From an uncultured Sphingosinicella sp. (GTDB taxonomy: Bacteria; Pseudomonadota; Alphaproteobacteria; Sphingomonadales; Sphingomonadaceae): DNA of 35,178 bases. Below, piece by piece: positions 16,569-24,777 of this stretch. A model generated the notes under the pieces. The model was not told the DNA's origin. It worked only from the letters and a program-made list of their open reading frames with translations, and ran no database searches. Each line of letters opens with the position of its first letter. Positions within the stretch are counted from its first letter, which is position 1. The position numbers and the translations under genes are program-made. Where the stretch lies: contig NZ_CADCWD010000095.1 in assembly GCF_902806315.1 (NCBI RefSeq), positions 1 through 35,178 on the forward strand, read 5' to 3'.

Positions 16569-18524
16569 ATGAAATCTCTGCTCACTCTCGCCCTGCTTAG
16601 CCTCCCGGCTCCGCTGCTCGCCCAAGCCGCGGTCGCGGTCGACAGGCCGGGCAAGACCTCGGCCGGCGTCAGCTACACGCAGCCCAAGGACTGGGCGGTG
16701 ACGAGCAAGGCGCAGGCGACGGTCTTCGCTGCGCCAGAGGGCAATCTCAACATGGCTGTGGTCGATGTCGGGGAGGCGGCGGACGCGCCCGCGGCCGCCG
16801 CAAAGGCCTGGTCGATCTACAAGCCCACTGCCGGCCGCAAGGTACGGCTGGTCACGGCCGGAGCGCCGGGCGAGGGCTGGGAGGAGCGCGCGGGCATGGC
16901 TTATGAGACCTCGCCCAACGAACGCGCGGCGGTGTCGGCGCTGGCGCTGAGGAAGGGGCGGGCCTGGACCGTGCTGATCGTCGACGGCGCTGAAGCAACG
17001 CTTGGCAAGCGGTCGGCCGCGGCCTCCGTGATCCAGCAGAGCCTCCGTCCGGCCGGCTACCAGCGGGAGAGCTTCGCGGGCAAAACCGCGCACCGGCTCA
17101 CGCCCGAGCGGGTTCAGGCCCTGCGTGATTTCGTTGCCGCGTCCGCTAAGACGCTCGGCGTGCCGGGCGTCGGGCTCGCCCTCCTCGATGGGGGCAAGGT
17201 CGTCTGGCAGGGCGGCGTCGGCGTGCGCGAGCTCGGCGGCACGGAACCAGTCACCGCCGACACCAAGTTCATGATCGCGTCAAACACCAAGGGCATGGCG
17301 ACCCTGCTGCTGTCGGTGCTCGCCGACGAGGGCAAGCTGCGTTGGGACCAGCCGGTGACTGAGCTCTACCCGTCGTTCAAGCTCGGCAATCAGGCGACCA
17401 CACAATCGACCTTGGTTCGCCATCTCGTTTGCGCCTGCACAGGCCTGCCGCGCAAGGACTACGCCTTTATCCTCGGCGATCGCGGCCTGCCGGCATCCGA
17501 CACCTTCCGGCAGCTCGGCCAGACGCAGCCGACGAGCGGGTTCGGCGAACTCTTCCAATATAACAATTTGATGGCGTCTGCGGCCGGCTATCTAGGCGGC
17601 GCGCTCCTTTACCCTCGCATGGAAGTCGGCGCCGCCTTTGACCGCGCAATGGACGAGAAGATCTTCAAGCCGCTCGGGATGCGCAACACCACGTTCGACT
17701 TCGATGAAGGCATGCGCGGCAATTGGGCGCGGCCGCACGGTCTCGACGTGAACGGCAAGCTGACCGAGATCCCGGTCGACTTCAACTACACCGTCTACCC
17801 CTACCGCCCCGCCGGTGGTGCTTGGTCGACCACCGCCGACATGGTGAAATATGTTCAACTGGAGCTTTCCAAAGGGGTAATTCCCGGGGGCAAGCGACTG
17901 GTGAGCGAGGCCAACATTCTCAAGCGCCGCGAGCGCGGCGTGCCAGTCGGCGAAGACAATTGGTACGGCATGGGCCTGTTCGACCGGGTTGCCTGGGGCG
18001 TGCCGGTCGTCTCGCATGGCGGGACGCTGCTCGGCTATCACAGCACCTTTTATGCGCTGCCGGATTCCGGCATCGGCGCCGTCATCCTGACCAACTCGGA
18101 CCCTGGCGCCTCCATGCTGGCCCCGTTCCTGCGCCGGCTGCTCGAGGTCGCCTATGACGGCAAGCCGGAGGCCGTGCAGGATGTTGCCACCGCGGCCGCG
18201 CGGATCCAGGCGCAGGCGAAGGCGAAACGCGATCGACTGACGGTGCCGGGCGACCCGGCCGTTCTCGCTGCCCTGGCGCCCAGATACCGCAACCCCGAGG
18301 TCGGCACCGTTACCTTCCGGGATCAGGGCGGCACGAAGTGGATGAAGGCCGGCTTTGTTGAAGGCCCGGTCGCGACGCGCGAGAACCTCGACGGCAGCAT
18401 TTCAGTGGTGTCCGCGGGAGCTGGCGGGATCGGGGTTGAAGCGCTGGTGGGCAGTCAGGCCGGAACACGAACGCTCACCATCCGCGACAGCCAGCACGAG
18501 TATGTCTACACGGAAGTGCGCTGA
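16569..18524 (+). CDS. Secreted two-domain serine hydrolase (beta-lactamase family)
   Basis: A 651-residue exported protein (signal peptide ~1-20, ending LLAQA). Residues ~25-165 form a separate domain resembling the small alpha/beta domains appended to some sphingomonad hydrolases; I cannot name it. A beta-lactamase/CubicO domain follows: S238-N-T-K241, Y331-N-N333, H483-G-G485, so it should be active. A C-terminal extension (~550-651) is probably a beta-barrel-like tail. It differs in sequence from the other three serine hydrolases of the island and so is not a recent duplicate. It lies 47 bases after the preceding hydrolase and is the last gene of the plus-strand run; no clear terminator was found after it. 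Confidence 0.85.
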   Translation: MKSLLTLALLSLPAPLLAQAAVAVDRPGKTSAGVSYTQPKDWAVTSKAQATVFAAPEGNLNMAVVDVGEAADAPAAAAKAWSIYKPTAGRKVRLVTAGAPGEGWEERAGMAYETSPNERAAVSALALRKGRAWTVLIVDGAEATLGKRSAAASVIQQSLRPAGYQRESFAGKTAHRLTPERVQALRDFVAASAKTLGVPGVGLALLDGGKVVWQGGVGVRELGGTEPVTADTKFMIASNTKGMATLLLSVLADEGKLRWDQPVTELYPSFKLGNQATTQSTLVRHLVCACTGLPRKDYAFILGDRGLPASDTFRQLGQTQPTSGFGELFQYNNLMASAAGYLGGALLYPRMEVGAAFDRAMDEKIFKPLGMRNTTFDFDEGMRGNWARPHGLDVNGKLTEIPVDFNYTVYPYRPAGGAWSTTADMVKYVQLELSKGVIPGGKRLVSEANILKRRERGVPVGEDNWYGMGLFDRVAWGVPVVSHGGTLLGYHSTFYALPDSGIGAVILTNSDPGASMLAPFLRRLLEVAYDGKPEAVQDVATAAARIQAQAKAKRDRLTVPGDPAVLAALAPRYRNPEVGTVTFRDQGGTKWMKAGFVEGPVATRENLDGSISVVSAGAGGIGVEALVGSQAGTRTLTIRDSQHEYVYTEVR

Positions 18525-18994
18525 TCCGCTAAATAAGGGTTGGTTTCGCGGAGCATCGGAGGGTTGCTTTCGACGCGAACGAGATCGTGATCCGGCCCAC
18601 CGCGCAAGTTTCCAATCGAGTGCTTTGTAGGCGTCGGCGCCGGGGTTCACGCGAGACCCACGCCACCGATCTCTCTCAAATACGGAGACACAGCGATGCC
18701 CCGCGGTCGCGCGAGGTTCCGAGGGATCGCAGACCGCTCGGCGAACTCGCCTTCGAGAGCGGTTACTGGACTTGGTGTTGAAGCCACGACTGTGAAAGCG
18801 TTGCAGGCGCTGGCCTGCGCCCGAGAAATTGGTAGAAATACCGGCTTTTCGCGCCTAGGTTATGCATGACATTCGGAGGGTCGCAAGTTCTCCTTGCCAC
18901 GCCCACCATTTTCCATCCTCGCCCGAGAATGAGCCAGCCTCGGCTGACGTGGAGGAGAGCGGCTATAACTGACAAGCGGCAGGGATCGAGCAGC
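18525..18994. other. 470-base region without a convincing gene
   Basis: No frame here gives a recognisable protein. A 57-codon plus-strand ORF from about 18696 lacks a ribosome binding site and any family resemblance. Two small hairpins are visible: GCAGGC-GCTG-GCCTGC around 18803-18818 and GGTA-GAAA-TACC at about 18830-18841, neither followed by a T-tract. The AT-richer stretch at 18855-18870 contains TTATGCATGACATTC, where an ATG (18866) opens a frame into argH, but it lacks a Shine-Dalgarno sequence. The argH promoter presumably lies here but I cannot place it. Confidence 0.5.
18951..18967 (+). promoter_or_regulatory. Strong Shine-Dalgarno facing an ATA codon upstream of argH
   Basis: GGAGGAG (18951-18957) lies 7 bases before an in-frame ATA (18965-18967), the spacing expected for a start codon. 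Reading on gives T-D-K-R-Q-G-S-S-S and then MWGGRF, so this looks like an ancestral ATG start changed to ATA, a very rare non-canonical start, or a start lost in favour of the ATG at 18995. Confidence 0.4.
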
Positions 18995-20356
18995 ATGTGG
19001 GGCGGGCGCTTCGGCGGCGGGCCGGCCTCGCTGATGGCGGAGATCAACAGCTCCATCTCGTTTGACAAGAGGCTGTGGCGCCAGGACATTGCCGGATCGC
19101 GCGCGCACGCCGAAATGCTGGCGGCACAGGGCATCCTGACTCGGGAGGACGCCGACGCGATCCTGCGCGGGCTGGAGCAGATCGCTGCCGAGTTCGAAGC
19201 CGAAGGCGTGACGGAGGATCATGCGCTCGAGGACATCCACATGCATGTGGAGCATCGCCTCACGGAGCTGATCGGACCGGTCGCCGGTCGCCTGCACACG
19301 GCGCGCTCCCGCAACGACCAAGTCGCGACCGACTTCCGGCTGTGGGTGCGCGAGGCAATCGACGAGTTGAACGGCGCCGTGGCCGAGCTCCAGCGCGTGC
19401 TGGTGCGCCGGGCGGAGGAGCATGCCCAAAGCATCATGCCCGGCTTCACACACCTCCAGAGCGCGCAGCCCGTGACGCTCGGCCACCATCTGCTCGCTTA
19501 TTACGAGATGCTGCGCCGCGACCGCTCGCGCTTCGCGGATGCGCGGGCGCGGCTGAACGAATCGCCGCTTGGCGCCGGTGCGCTGGCGGGAACGGGCTTT
19601 CCGATCGACCGGCATGCCACGGCAGCGGCGCTGGGGTTCGACCGGCCGGCTGCGAACTCGATCGACGCGGTTTCCGACAGGGACTTCGCGCTCGAGTTCC
19701 TGATGGCGGCGACGCAATGCTCGCTGCACCTCTCGCGCCTGGCGGAGGAGATGGTGATCTGGGCGAGCCAGCCCTTCGGCTTCGTGGCGCTGTCGGACGG
19801 CTTCTCGACCGGCTCGTCGATCATGCCGCAGAAGCGCAATCCGGACGCTGCAGAGCTGGTGCGCGGCCACGCCGGCCGCATCTCCGGTGCGATGCTGTCG
19901 CTGACCATGACGCTGAAGGGCTTGCCGCTCGCTTATTCCAAGGATCTTCAGGACGACAAGCCGCCGGTATTCGAGGCGTTCGACCTGCTGATGATCTCGC
20001 TGCGCGCGATGGCCGGGATGCTTGACGAAGCGCGGTTCGAGACGGAGCGAATGCGCAAGGCGGCGGAGGCCGGTTTCTCGACCGCCACGGACCTTGCCGA
20101 TTGGCTTGTGCGGGTGGCGGGCGTGCCGTTCCGCGAGGCCCATCACATTACCGGCCGGGCCGTGAAGGTGGCGGAGGAGCAGGGCGTTCAGCTCTGGGAA
20201 CTCACGCTCGCACAGTTGCGGGACATAAACGCCCGCATCGACAAGAATGTCTTCAGTGTGCTCAGCATCGAGGCCTCCGTCGCGAGCCGCACCAGCTTTG
20301 GCGGAACCGCGCCGGATCAGGTGCGTCTCCAAGTCGGGAAGGCAAAAAGCCGCTAG
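18995..20356 (+). CDS. argH: Argininosuccinate lyase
   Basis: Last enzyme of arginine synthesis, a cytoplasmic homotetramer splitting argininosuccinate into arginine and fumarate. The 453 residues from MWGGRFGGG match the family's normal length and beginning. Signatures: SRNDQVATD, the TGFPIDR segment, and the fumarase/aspartase-superfamily loop [12 protein letters not shown] with its catalytic serine. The start is debatable: the ATG at 18995 has only AGGGA upstream, while a stronger ribosome binding site faces an ATA 30 bases earlier, and an ATG at 18866 would add 43 residues unlike the family. It precedes the argC promoter by 50 bases and is probably transcribed separately from argCJBFRG, although read-through is possible. 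Confidence 0.93.
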   Translation: MWGGRFGGGPASLMAEINSSISFDKRLWRQDIAGSRAHAEMLAAQGILTREDADAILRGLEQIAAEFEAEGVTEDHALEDIHMHVEHRLTELIGPVAGRLHTARSRNDQVATDFRLWVREAIDELNGAVAELQRVLVRRAEEHAQSIMPGFTHLQSAQPVTLGHHLLAYYEMLRRDRSRFADARARLNESPLGAGALAGTGFPIDRHATAAALGFDRPAANSIDAVSDRDFALEFLMAATQCSLHLSRLAEEMVIWASQPFGFVALSDGFSTGSSIMPQKRNPDAAELVRGHAGRISGAMLSLTMTLKGLPLAYSKDLQDDKPPVFEAFDLLMISLRAMAGMLDEARFETERMRKAAEAGFSTATDLADWLVRVAGVPFREAHHITGRAVKVAEEQGVQLWELTLAQLRDINARIDKNVFSVLSIEASVASRTSFGGTAPDQVRLQVGKAKSR

Positions 20357-20364
20357 GGCTCAGA

Positions 20365-20408
20365 TTGGTTCTTGCATAATTATGCATTAATACGCATACA
20401 GATGCGAT
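20365..20408 (+). promoter_or_regulatory. argC promoter with two tandem ARG boxes
   Basis: TTGGTT (20365-20370), 17 bases, then TAATAC (20388-20393) form a good sigma-70 promoter. Two ArgR-type boxes overlie it: TGCATAATTATGCA (20373-20386), a perfect palindrome, and CGCATACAGATGCG (20393-20406), perfect in its 5-bp arms. As 18-bp sites (20371-20388, 20391-20408) they are 2 bp apart, the usual spacing for one ArgR hexamer. The second box reaches the argC ATG (20407), and no Shine-Dalgarno is visible, so the transcript probably starts at or within a few bases of the ATG. ArgR is encoded in the same operon. Confidence 0.85.
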
Positions 20409-21423
20409 GCAGGTCAGCGTCGGCATCTTGGGCGCCAGCGGCTTCGTTGGTGGTGAGCTTCTCAGGCTCCTTGCCGCGCATCCGGCGCTGCGGCCCACTC
20501 GTTTGTTCGGGGACAGCCAGGCGGGCCTTTCCGTCGACCACGTGCATCCGCACCTGGCGTTGGCTTATCCCCACCTCAAGATCGAGCAGATGCATGCGCG
20601 CGCGCCGGAGGTGGACCTCGTCTTCGCAGCGCTTCCTCAAGGTCATTCGCAGCGGCTGGCGCCCGCCATTCTCGAGAGCGGCACCGCGTTCGTAGACCTT
20701 GGCGCCGACTTCAGGCTGCGCGACCCGGAAGCTTATGCACATTGGTATGGCGAGCGGCATCAGGCCCCCGAACTTCTCGACCGCTTCGTCTATGGCATTC
20801 CGGAGCTGCACCGGGACGCGATCCGCTGCTCGCGCAGCGTTGCGGCTGCGGGCTGCTACCCGACGGCCGTCATCCTGGCGCTGAAGCCGTTGGTCGAGGC
20901 GGGGCTGATCGACCCGGGAAGCATCGCGGTCGATGCAAGCTCCGGCGTCAGCGGGGCGGGGCGGGCGGCGAAGGAAGCCACCGCCTTCAACACCGTCGCG
21001 GAATCCCTGACCGCTTATGGGCTCGTCAATCACCGTCACACGGCGGAGATGGAGGCGAGCCTCGGCGAGACATTGATCTTCACGCCTCATCTCGCGCCGA
21101 TGAACCGCGGCATCCTGGCGACCTGCTACGCCAAGGCGGCGCGGCCGATGACACCTGAAAAGCCGCTCGATGTGCTTCGCGCCGCTTATGCCGACGAGCC
21201 GTTCGTCCATGTCACAGACCGGCCGCCCGCGACCAAGTGGACGCTCGGCTCGAACGCGGTGCAGGTGACCGCCCGCTATGACGAGCGGACGGGGCGGGTG
21301 CTCGCCATCTCCGCGCTCGACAATCTGGTGAAGGGCGCGGCGGGCCAGATGATCCAGTGCGCCAACCTGATGCTCGGCCTCGAAGAGACGGCCGGGCTCC
21401 CCTTGTGCGGAGTGTATCCATGA
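20407..21423 (+). CDS. argC: N-acetyl-gamma-glutamyl-phosphate reductase
   Basis: Third step of arginine synthesis: NADPH-dependent reduction of N-acetylglutamyl phosphate to the semialdehyde, in the cytoplasm. The 338 residues begin with the nucleotide-binding GILGASGFVGGEL, and the catalytic cysteine is C150 in AAAGCYPTAVIL; the C-terminal HRHTAEMEASL region is also typical. It is the first gene of the argCJBFRG run. The ATG at 20407 directly abuts the second ARG box and has no Shine-Dalgarno, so translation may be leaderless. The stop overlaps the argJ ATG (ATGA). The product is certain. Confidence 0.96.
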   Translation: MQVSVGILGASGFVGGELLRLLAAHPALRPTRLFGDSQAGLSVDHVHPHLALAYPHLKIEQMHARAPEVDLVFAALPQGHSQRLAPAILESGTAFVDLGADFRLRDPEAYAHWYGERHQAPELLDRFVYGIPELHRDAIRCSRSVAAAGCYPTAVILALKPLVEAGLIDPGSIAVDASSGVSGAGRAAKEATAFNTVAESLTAYGLVNHRHTAEMEASLGETLIFTPHLAPMNRGILATCYAKAARPMTPEKPLDVLRAAYADEPFVHVTDRPPATKWTLGSNAVQVTARYDERTGRVLAISALDNLVKGAAGQMIQCANLMLGLEETAGLPLCGVYP

Positions 21424-22580
21424 GCGTCACCGCGGCCGAAGGCTTCGTCGCGTCCGGCCTGCATGCTGGCGTCAAGCGGCGCCGCTACGACATGGCCTTG
21501 CTCGCGACTGAGGACCGCAAGCCGGTGCCCGCGGTGGCCGTCTTCACCCAGAACAAGTTTCCGGCGCCCCCGGTGCAGCTCGATCGCAAGCGGCTGGCGG
21601 AGAATGGCGGGCAGGCGGCGGCGATCATCGTCAATTCGGGCAATGCCAATGCCGGCACCGGAGCGGCGGGAATGGCCGATGCGGAGGCGATGACCGCCGC
21701 GGCGGGGGAGGCGCTCGGCGTCGACAAGGCGGATATATTGGTGTGCTCGACCGGCATCATCGGCACGCCACTGCCGATGGACGCGATCTTGGGTGCGACG
21801 CCGAAGCTTGCGAAGAAATTGTCGGTGGACGGCGCGGGTGATGCGGCCAAGGGCATTCTCACCACCGACCACAAATCCAAGGAAGTGGTGATCCGCGGAT
21901 CGACCTTCACGATTGGCGGGATGGCGAAGGGCTGCGGGATGATCGCGCCGAACATGGCGACGATGCTCGCCTTTCTGACCACCGATGCGGAGGTGCCCAG
22001 GCACGAGATGCAGCGCATTCTGGCGGAAGCGAGCGACCGCACGTTCAACACTTTGAACGTCGATGGAGCCACCTCCACCAACGACACCGCATTCCTGCTC
22101 GCCTCGGGCCGGCGCGGGCGGGCTGACCCACGCGAGTTCGCCGATGCGGTGCATCGCGCCTGCGAGGACCTGACCTTCCAGATGGCGCGGGACGCGGAGG
22201 GCATGACTAAGATGGCACTGCTTCGCGTGACCGGCGCCGCCAGCGACGCCGAAGCGCGGATCGCGGCCAAGTCGATCGCCGAGAACAATCTCGTCAAATG
22301 CTCCTGGTATGGCGAGGACCCTTATTGGGGGCGCCTGCTGGCCGCTGCCGGATCGGCCGGCGTGGCGTTCGAGCCCGAGCGGACGAGCGTCGCTTACGGC
22401 GGGATCGTCGTTTCGCGCGAGGGCACCTCGGTTGCCCACGACGCCGATGCAGTGCGCGCACATATGAAGCAGGAGCAGTTCCAGATCGAGGTCGCGCTGG
22501 GACTGGGCTCGGGCTGCGCGCAGGTGATCGGGATCGACCTCGGCCCCGGCTACATCAAAGAGAATAGCAGAACGTCATGA
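21420..22580 (+). CDS. argJ: Ornithine acetyltransferase / glutamate N-acetyltransferase
   Basis: The enzyme moves the acetyl group from N-acetylornithine to glutamate, regenerating N-acetyl-L-glutamate (cyclic pathway); some members also use acetyl-CoA. The 386 residues carry the self-cleavage site in MIAPNMATMLAF, where T181 becomes the N-terminal nucleophile of the beta chain. Other family signs are NSGNANAGTG and STGIIGTPLP. ATGA overlaps on both sides (argC and argB) show tight coupling. Its product is also the expected end product of the DgcN-DgcA route encoded upstream, so the two systems may share a metabolite pool. Whether it is mono- or bifunctional cannot be read from the sequence. 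Confidence 0.95.
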   Translation: MSVTAAEGFVASGLHAGVKRRRYDMALLATEDRKPVPAVAVFTQNKFPAPPVQLDRKRLAENGGQAAAIIVNSGNANAGTGAAGMADAEAMTAAAGEALGVDKADILVCSTGIIGTPLPMDAILGATPKLAKKLSVDGAGDAAKGILTTDHKSKEVVIRGSTFTIGGMAKGCGMIAPNMATMLAFLTTDAEVPRHEMQRILAEASDRTFNTLNVDGATSTNDTAFLLASGRRGRADPREFADAVHRACEDLTFQMARDAEGMTKMALLRVTGAASDAEARIAAKSIAENNLVKCSWYGEDPYWGRLLAAAGSAGVAFEPERTSVAYGGIVVSREGTSVAHDADAVRAHMKQEQFQIEVALGLGSGCAQVIGIDLGPGYIKENSRTS

Positions 22581-23443
22581 GCCCCGGCGACACCGCGCGC
22601 GTCCTCGTCCAGGCGCTCCCTTATATTCGCCGCTTCGCCGGCAAGGCCGTGGTCGTGAAGCTTGGCGGCGCGGCGATCGACGCGGAAGTGGATCGCGCGC
22701 TCGCGCAGGACGTGCTGCTGCTGCGCAGCGTCGGCGTGCGGTGCGTGCTCGTCCATGGCGGCGGACCGCAGGTCGATACGATGATGCGCCGGGTGGGCAA
22801 GGAGCCGGAATTTCGCGACGGCCTCCGGGTGACGGATGCGGAGACGCTGGAGATCGTCCGAATGGTGCTGGTGGGCAAGATCAACCGCGATCTCGTCGCC
22901 ACGATCAACCGCGAGGCTTTGGACGAGCCTGTCGCCGTCGGCGTCTCGGGCGAGGATGCCGGCCTTCTCACCGTCACGCCGCGTGACACCTCGCTCGGCT
23001 TCGTCGGCGACGTGTCCTATGTCCGCGCCTCGGTGCTCCACCGGCTGCTCGACGAGGGGCTCTCTCCGGTCGTTTCCACCATAGGGGCCGACGAGACGGG
23101 TCAGCCCTACAACATCAACGCGGATGAGGCGGCGCGGGCGATTGCGGCCGCGATGGGCGCAGAGAAGATCGTCTATCTCACTGCGGCACCAGGACTTCTC
23201 GAGGACGTGAACGACCCGTCATCGCTGGTGCAGCGGCTGACCTCGGCCGAGCTTCGCGCGCGCATCGGGCATGAGAGCATCAGCGCCGGCATGATCCCCA
23301 AGCTGCGCGCCTGCGCGGACGCGGTGGACGCAGGCGTCGGAACGGCACACATCATCGATGGCCGCGTTGCACATGCTCTGCTGATCGAACTGCTGACCGA
23401 CGAGGGCATCGGCACCATGGTGAAGCGGGAGGCGAGCTGGTGA
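22577..23443 (+). CDS. argB: Acetylglutamate kinase
   Basis: Phosphorylates N-acetyl-L-glutamate with ATP, the committed step to arginine. The 288-residue amino-acid-kinase-fold protein has VVKLGGAAI (ATP phosphates) and LVHGGGPQVDTMM (substrate loop). An N-terminal helix preceding the kinase core (residues ~1-25) and the C-terminal LLTDEGIGTMV are features of arginine-inhibited hexameric forms, so feedback inhibition by arginine is likely. Start overlaps the argJ stop (ATGA); end overlaps the GTG start of argF (GTGA). N-acetyl-L-glutamate made by the Dgc enzymes could enter arginine synthesis here; this is inference. Confidence 0.96.
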   Translation: MSPGDTARVLVQALPYIRRFAGKAVVVKLGGAAIDAEVDRALAQDVLLLRSVGVRCVLVHGGGPQVDTMMRRVGKEPEFRDGLRVTDAETLEIVRMVLVGKINRDLVATINREALDEPVAVGVSGEDAGLLTVTPRDTSLGFVGDVSYVRASVLHRLLDEGLSPVVSTIGADETGQPYNINADEAARAIAAAMGAEKIVYLTAAPGLLEDVNDPSSLVQRLTSAELRARIGHESISAGMIPKLRACADAVDAGVGTAHIIDGRVAHALLIELLTDEGIGTMVKREASW

Positions 23444-24306
23444 CGGACATCCTTGCGATCCGCGACCTCGATGCGGCCGCGCTGCGCGAGATCCTCGTGC
23501 TCTCCGAGGCCGCCCAACTCGGCAAGCCGCTCGCGGGGCAGGGGGTCGCGCTTTATTTCGAGAAGCCGAGCGCACGGACGCGCAACTCGATGGAAATGGC
23601 GGTCGTGCAGCTCGGCGGTCATCCGGTCTACATCCAGCGCGACGAACTCGGGCTCGGCACGCGCGAGAGCGCCGAGGACGTTGTTCGCACGCTGCAATGT
23701 TACCATGGGCTGATCGCGGCGCGCGTGAAGGATCATTCGGTGCTGGAGCAGATGGCCGCCGCGGCCGACGCGCCCGTGCTCAACATGCTTTCGGACAGCG
23801 ATCACCCGCTGCAGGCGCTCGCCGACCTGCTGACGGTGAAGCAGGTCGCCGGCCGCATCGAAGGCGTGAGAATCGCCTATGTCGGCGATGCCAATAATGT
23901 CTGCCGCTCGCTTGCCGAAGGCTGCTCCTTGCTTGGAGCCGAACTCAGCATCGCCAGTCCGGACGGCTATGGCCTGGCCGATCCGCCGTCGGGGGTGCGC
24001 CAGCTGGTGGACCCGGCCGAAGCAGTGGCGGGAGCCCGGTTCGTCTATACGGACGTTTGGGTTTCCATGGGTCAGGACTCGGAAACGGAAGCCCGGCGGC
24101 GGGCACTGGCCGCCTATCAGGTGAACGAGGCGCTTCTGTCCGCGGCCGACGACGCCTGGTTCCTCCACTGCCTGCCGGCGCGGCGCGGCGAGGAGGTGAC
24201 GGACGCGGTGATGGACGGTCCAAGGACCGCGGTGTGGCGGCAGGCGCAGAACCGCATGCACACGGCGCGGGGGGCGATGGCGTGGATGCTCGGAGTGCGG
24301 CCATGA
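23440..24306 (+). CDS. argF: Ornithine carbamoyltransferase
   Basis: Makes citrulline from ornithine and carbamoyl phosphate. The 288 residues have the carbamoyl-phosphate loop as SARTRNS (S-T-R-T-R in most enzymes), HPLQALADLL (usually HPCQ) and the ornithine-binding HCLPARRGEEV near the C-terminus. The protein is shorter than the common ~305-330 residues, but all motifs are present. The EKPSARTRNSMEMAVVQLGG wording recalls actinobacterial-type ArgF from memory, in line with the gene order. GTG start at 23440 overlaps the argB stop; the end overlaps the argR ATG. argD, which would supply N-acetylornithine, is not in this window. Confidence 0.94.
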   Translation: MTDILAIRDLDAAALREILVLSEAAQLGKPLAGQGVALYFEKPSARTRNSMEMAVVQLGGHPVYIQRDELGLGTRESAEDVVRTLQCYHGLIAARVKDHSVLEQMAAAADAPVLNMLSDSDHPLQALADLLTVKQVAGRIEGVRIAYVGDANNVCRSLAEGCSLLGAELSIASPDGYGLADPPSGVRQLVDPAEAVAGARFVYTDVWVSMGQDSETEARRRALAAYQVNEALLSAADDAWFLHCLPARRGEEVTDAVMDGPRTAVWRQAQNRMHTARGAMAWMLGVRP

Positions 24307-24770
24307 CCGGGGCCCGCTCGCGCCGCCAGAAAGCCATCGCGGAGATCATCGGCACCGGCACCGTCGGAAGTCAGGAAGAAGTGACGGCAAGGCTCGCCTC
24401 GCTCGGCTTTTCCGTCACTCAGGCGACCGTGTCGCGCGATCTCGACCAGATGGGAGCGGTTAAGGTGAAGCGCGGCGGCGCAACCGCTTATTCGCTGCCC
24501 GATCAGATCGCGGAGAGCGACTGGGCGGCCCAGCGGCTCCAGCAGATCGTCGGCGATTGGGTGCGATCCGTGGAAGCGGCCGGCAACATGATCGTGATGA
24601 AGACGCCGCCTGGATCCGCTCATCTGGTCGGGCTCGCGCTCGACCAGGCGAAACTCCCGGAGATTGCCGGCACCGTCAGCGGTGACGACACCTTGTTCCT
24701 CGTCGTCCGGGATGGAGTGAACACGCACCAGGTCGCCTCGAACTTTCGAGCCTTGAGCGGCACCCAGTAG
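24303..24770 (+). CDS. argR: Arginine repressor ArgR
   Basis: A 155-residue hexameric, arginine-responsive repressor. The N-terminal winged helix (about 8-70) contains [20 protein letters not shown] followed by [13 protein letters not shown], the recognition region. The C-terminal oligomerisation and arginine-binding domain has [12 protein letters not shown] with the paired aspartates that bind arginine. It sits inside the operon it should control: tandem ARG boxes cover the argC promoter at 20371-20408. ArgR of this type is, to my knowledge, uncommon in alphaproteobacteria, whereas argR between argF and argG is the actinobacterial order. ATGA overlap with argF; argG begins 7 bases after its stop. 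Confidence 0.94.
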   Translation: MTGARSRRQKAIAEIIGTGTVGSQEEVTARLASLGFSVTQATVSRDLDQMGAVKVKRGGATAYSLPDQIAESDWAAQRLQQIVGDWVRSVEAAGNMIVMKTPPGSAHLVGLALDQAKLPEIAGTVSGDDTLFLVVRDGVNTHQVASNFRALSGTQ

Positions 24771-24777
24771 GATCCTC

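Noticed and set aside
689-18524. Lasso-peptide or other RiPP cluster, suggested by TonB receptor plus peptidases
   Set aside because: No precursor peptide, B/C maturation enzymes or lasso isopeptidase (prolyl-oligopeptidase fold) were found; the hydrolases are PBP-fold and amidohydrolase-type.
18803-18841. Two small hairpins as a rho-independent terminator for the right-arm operon
   Set aside because: Neither is followed by a T-rich tract and they lie nearly 300 bases after the last stop codon.
18696-18869. Short ORF beginning MPRGRARFRG
   Set aside because: No ribosome binding site, no recognised family and basic low-complexity composition; more likely non-coding.
18861-18879. Possible ARG box at TTATGCATGACATTC before argH
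   Set aside because: Only one half-site (TGCAT) fits; the second half (TTCGG) does not match the ATGCA/ATGCG seen in the argC boxes.
18866-18994. In-frame 43-residue N-terminal extension of ArgH from the ATG at 18866
   Set aside because: No Shine-Dalgarno, and the residues do not look like any ArgH N-terminus; the family begins close to MWGGRF.
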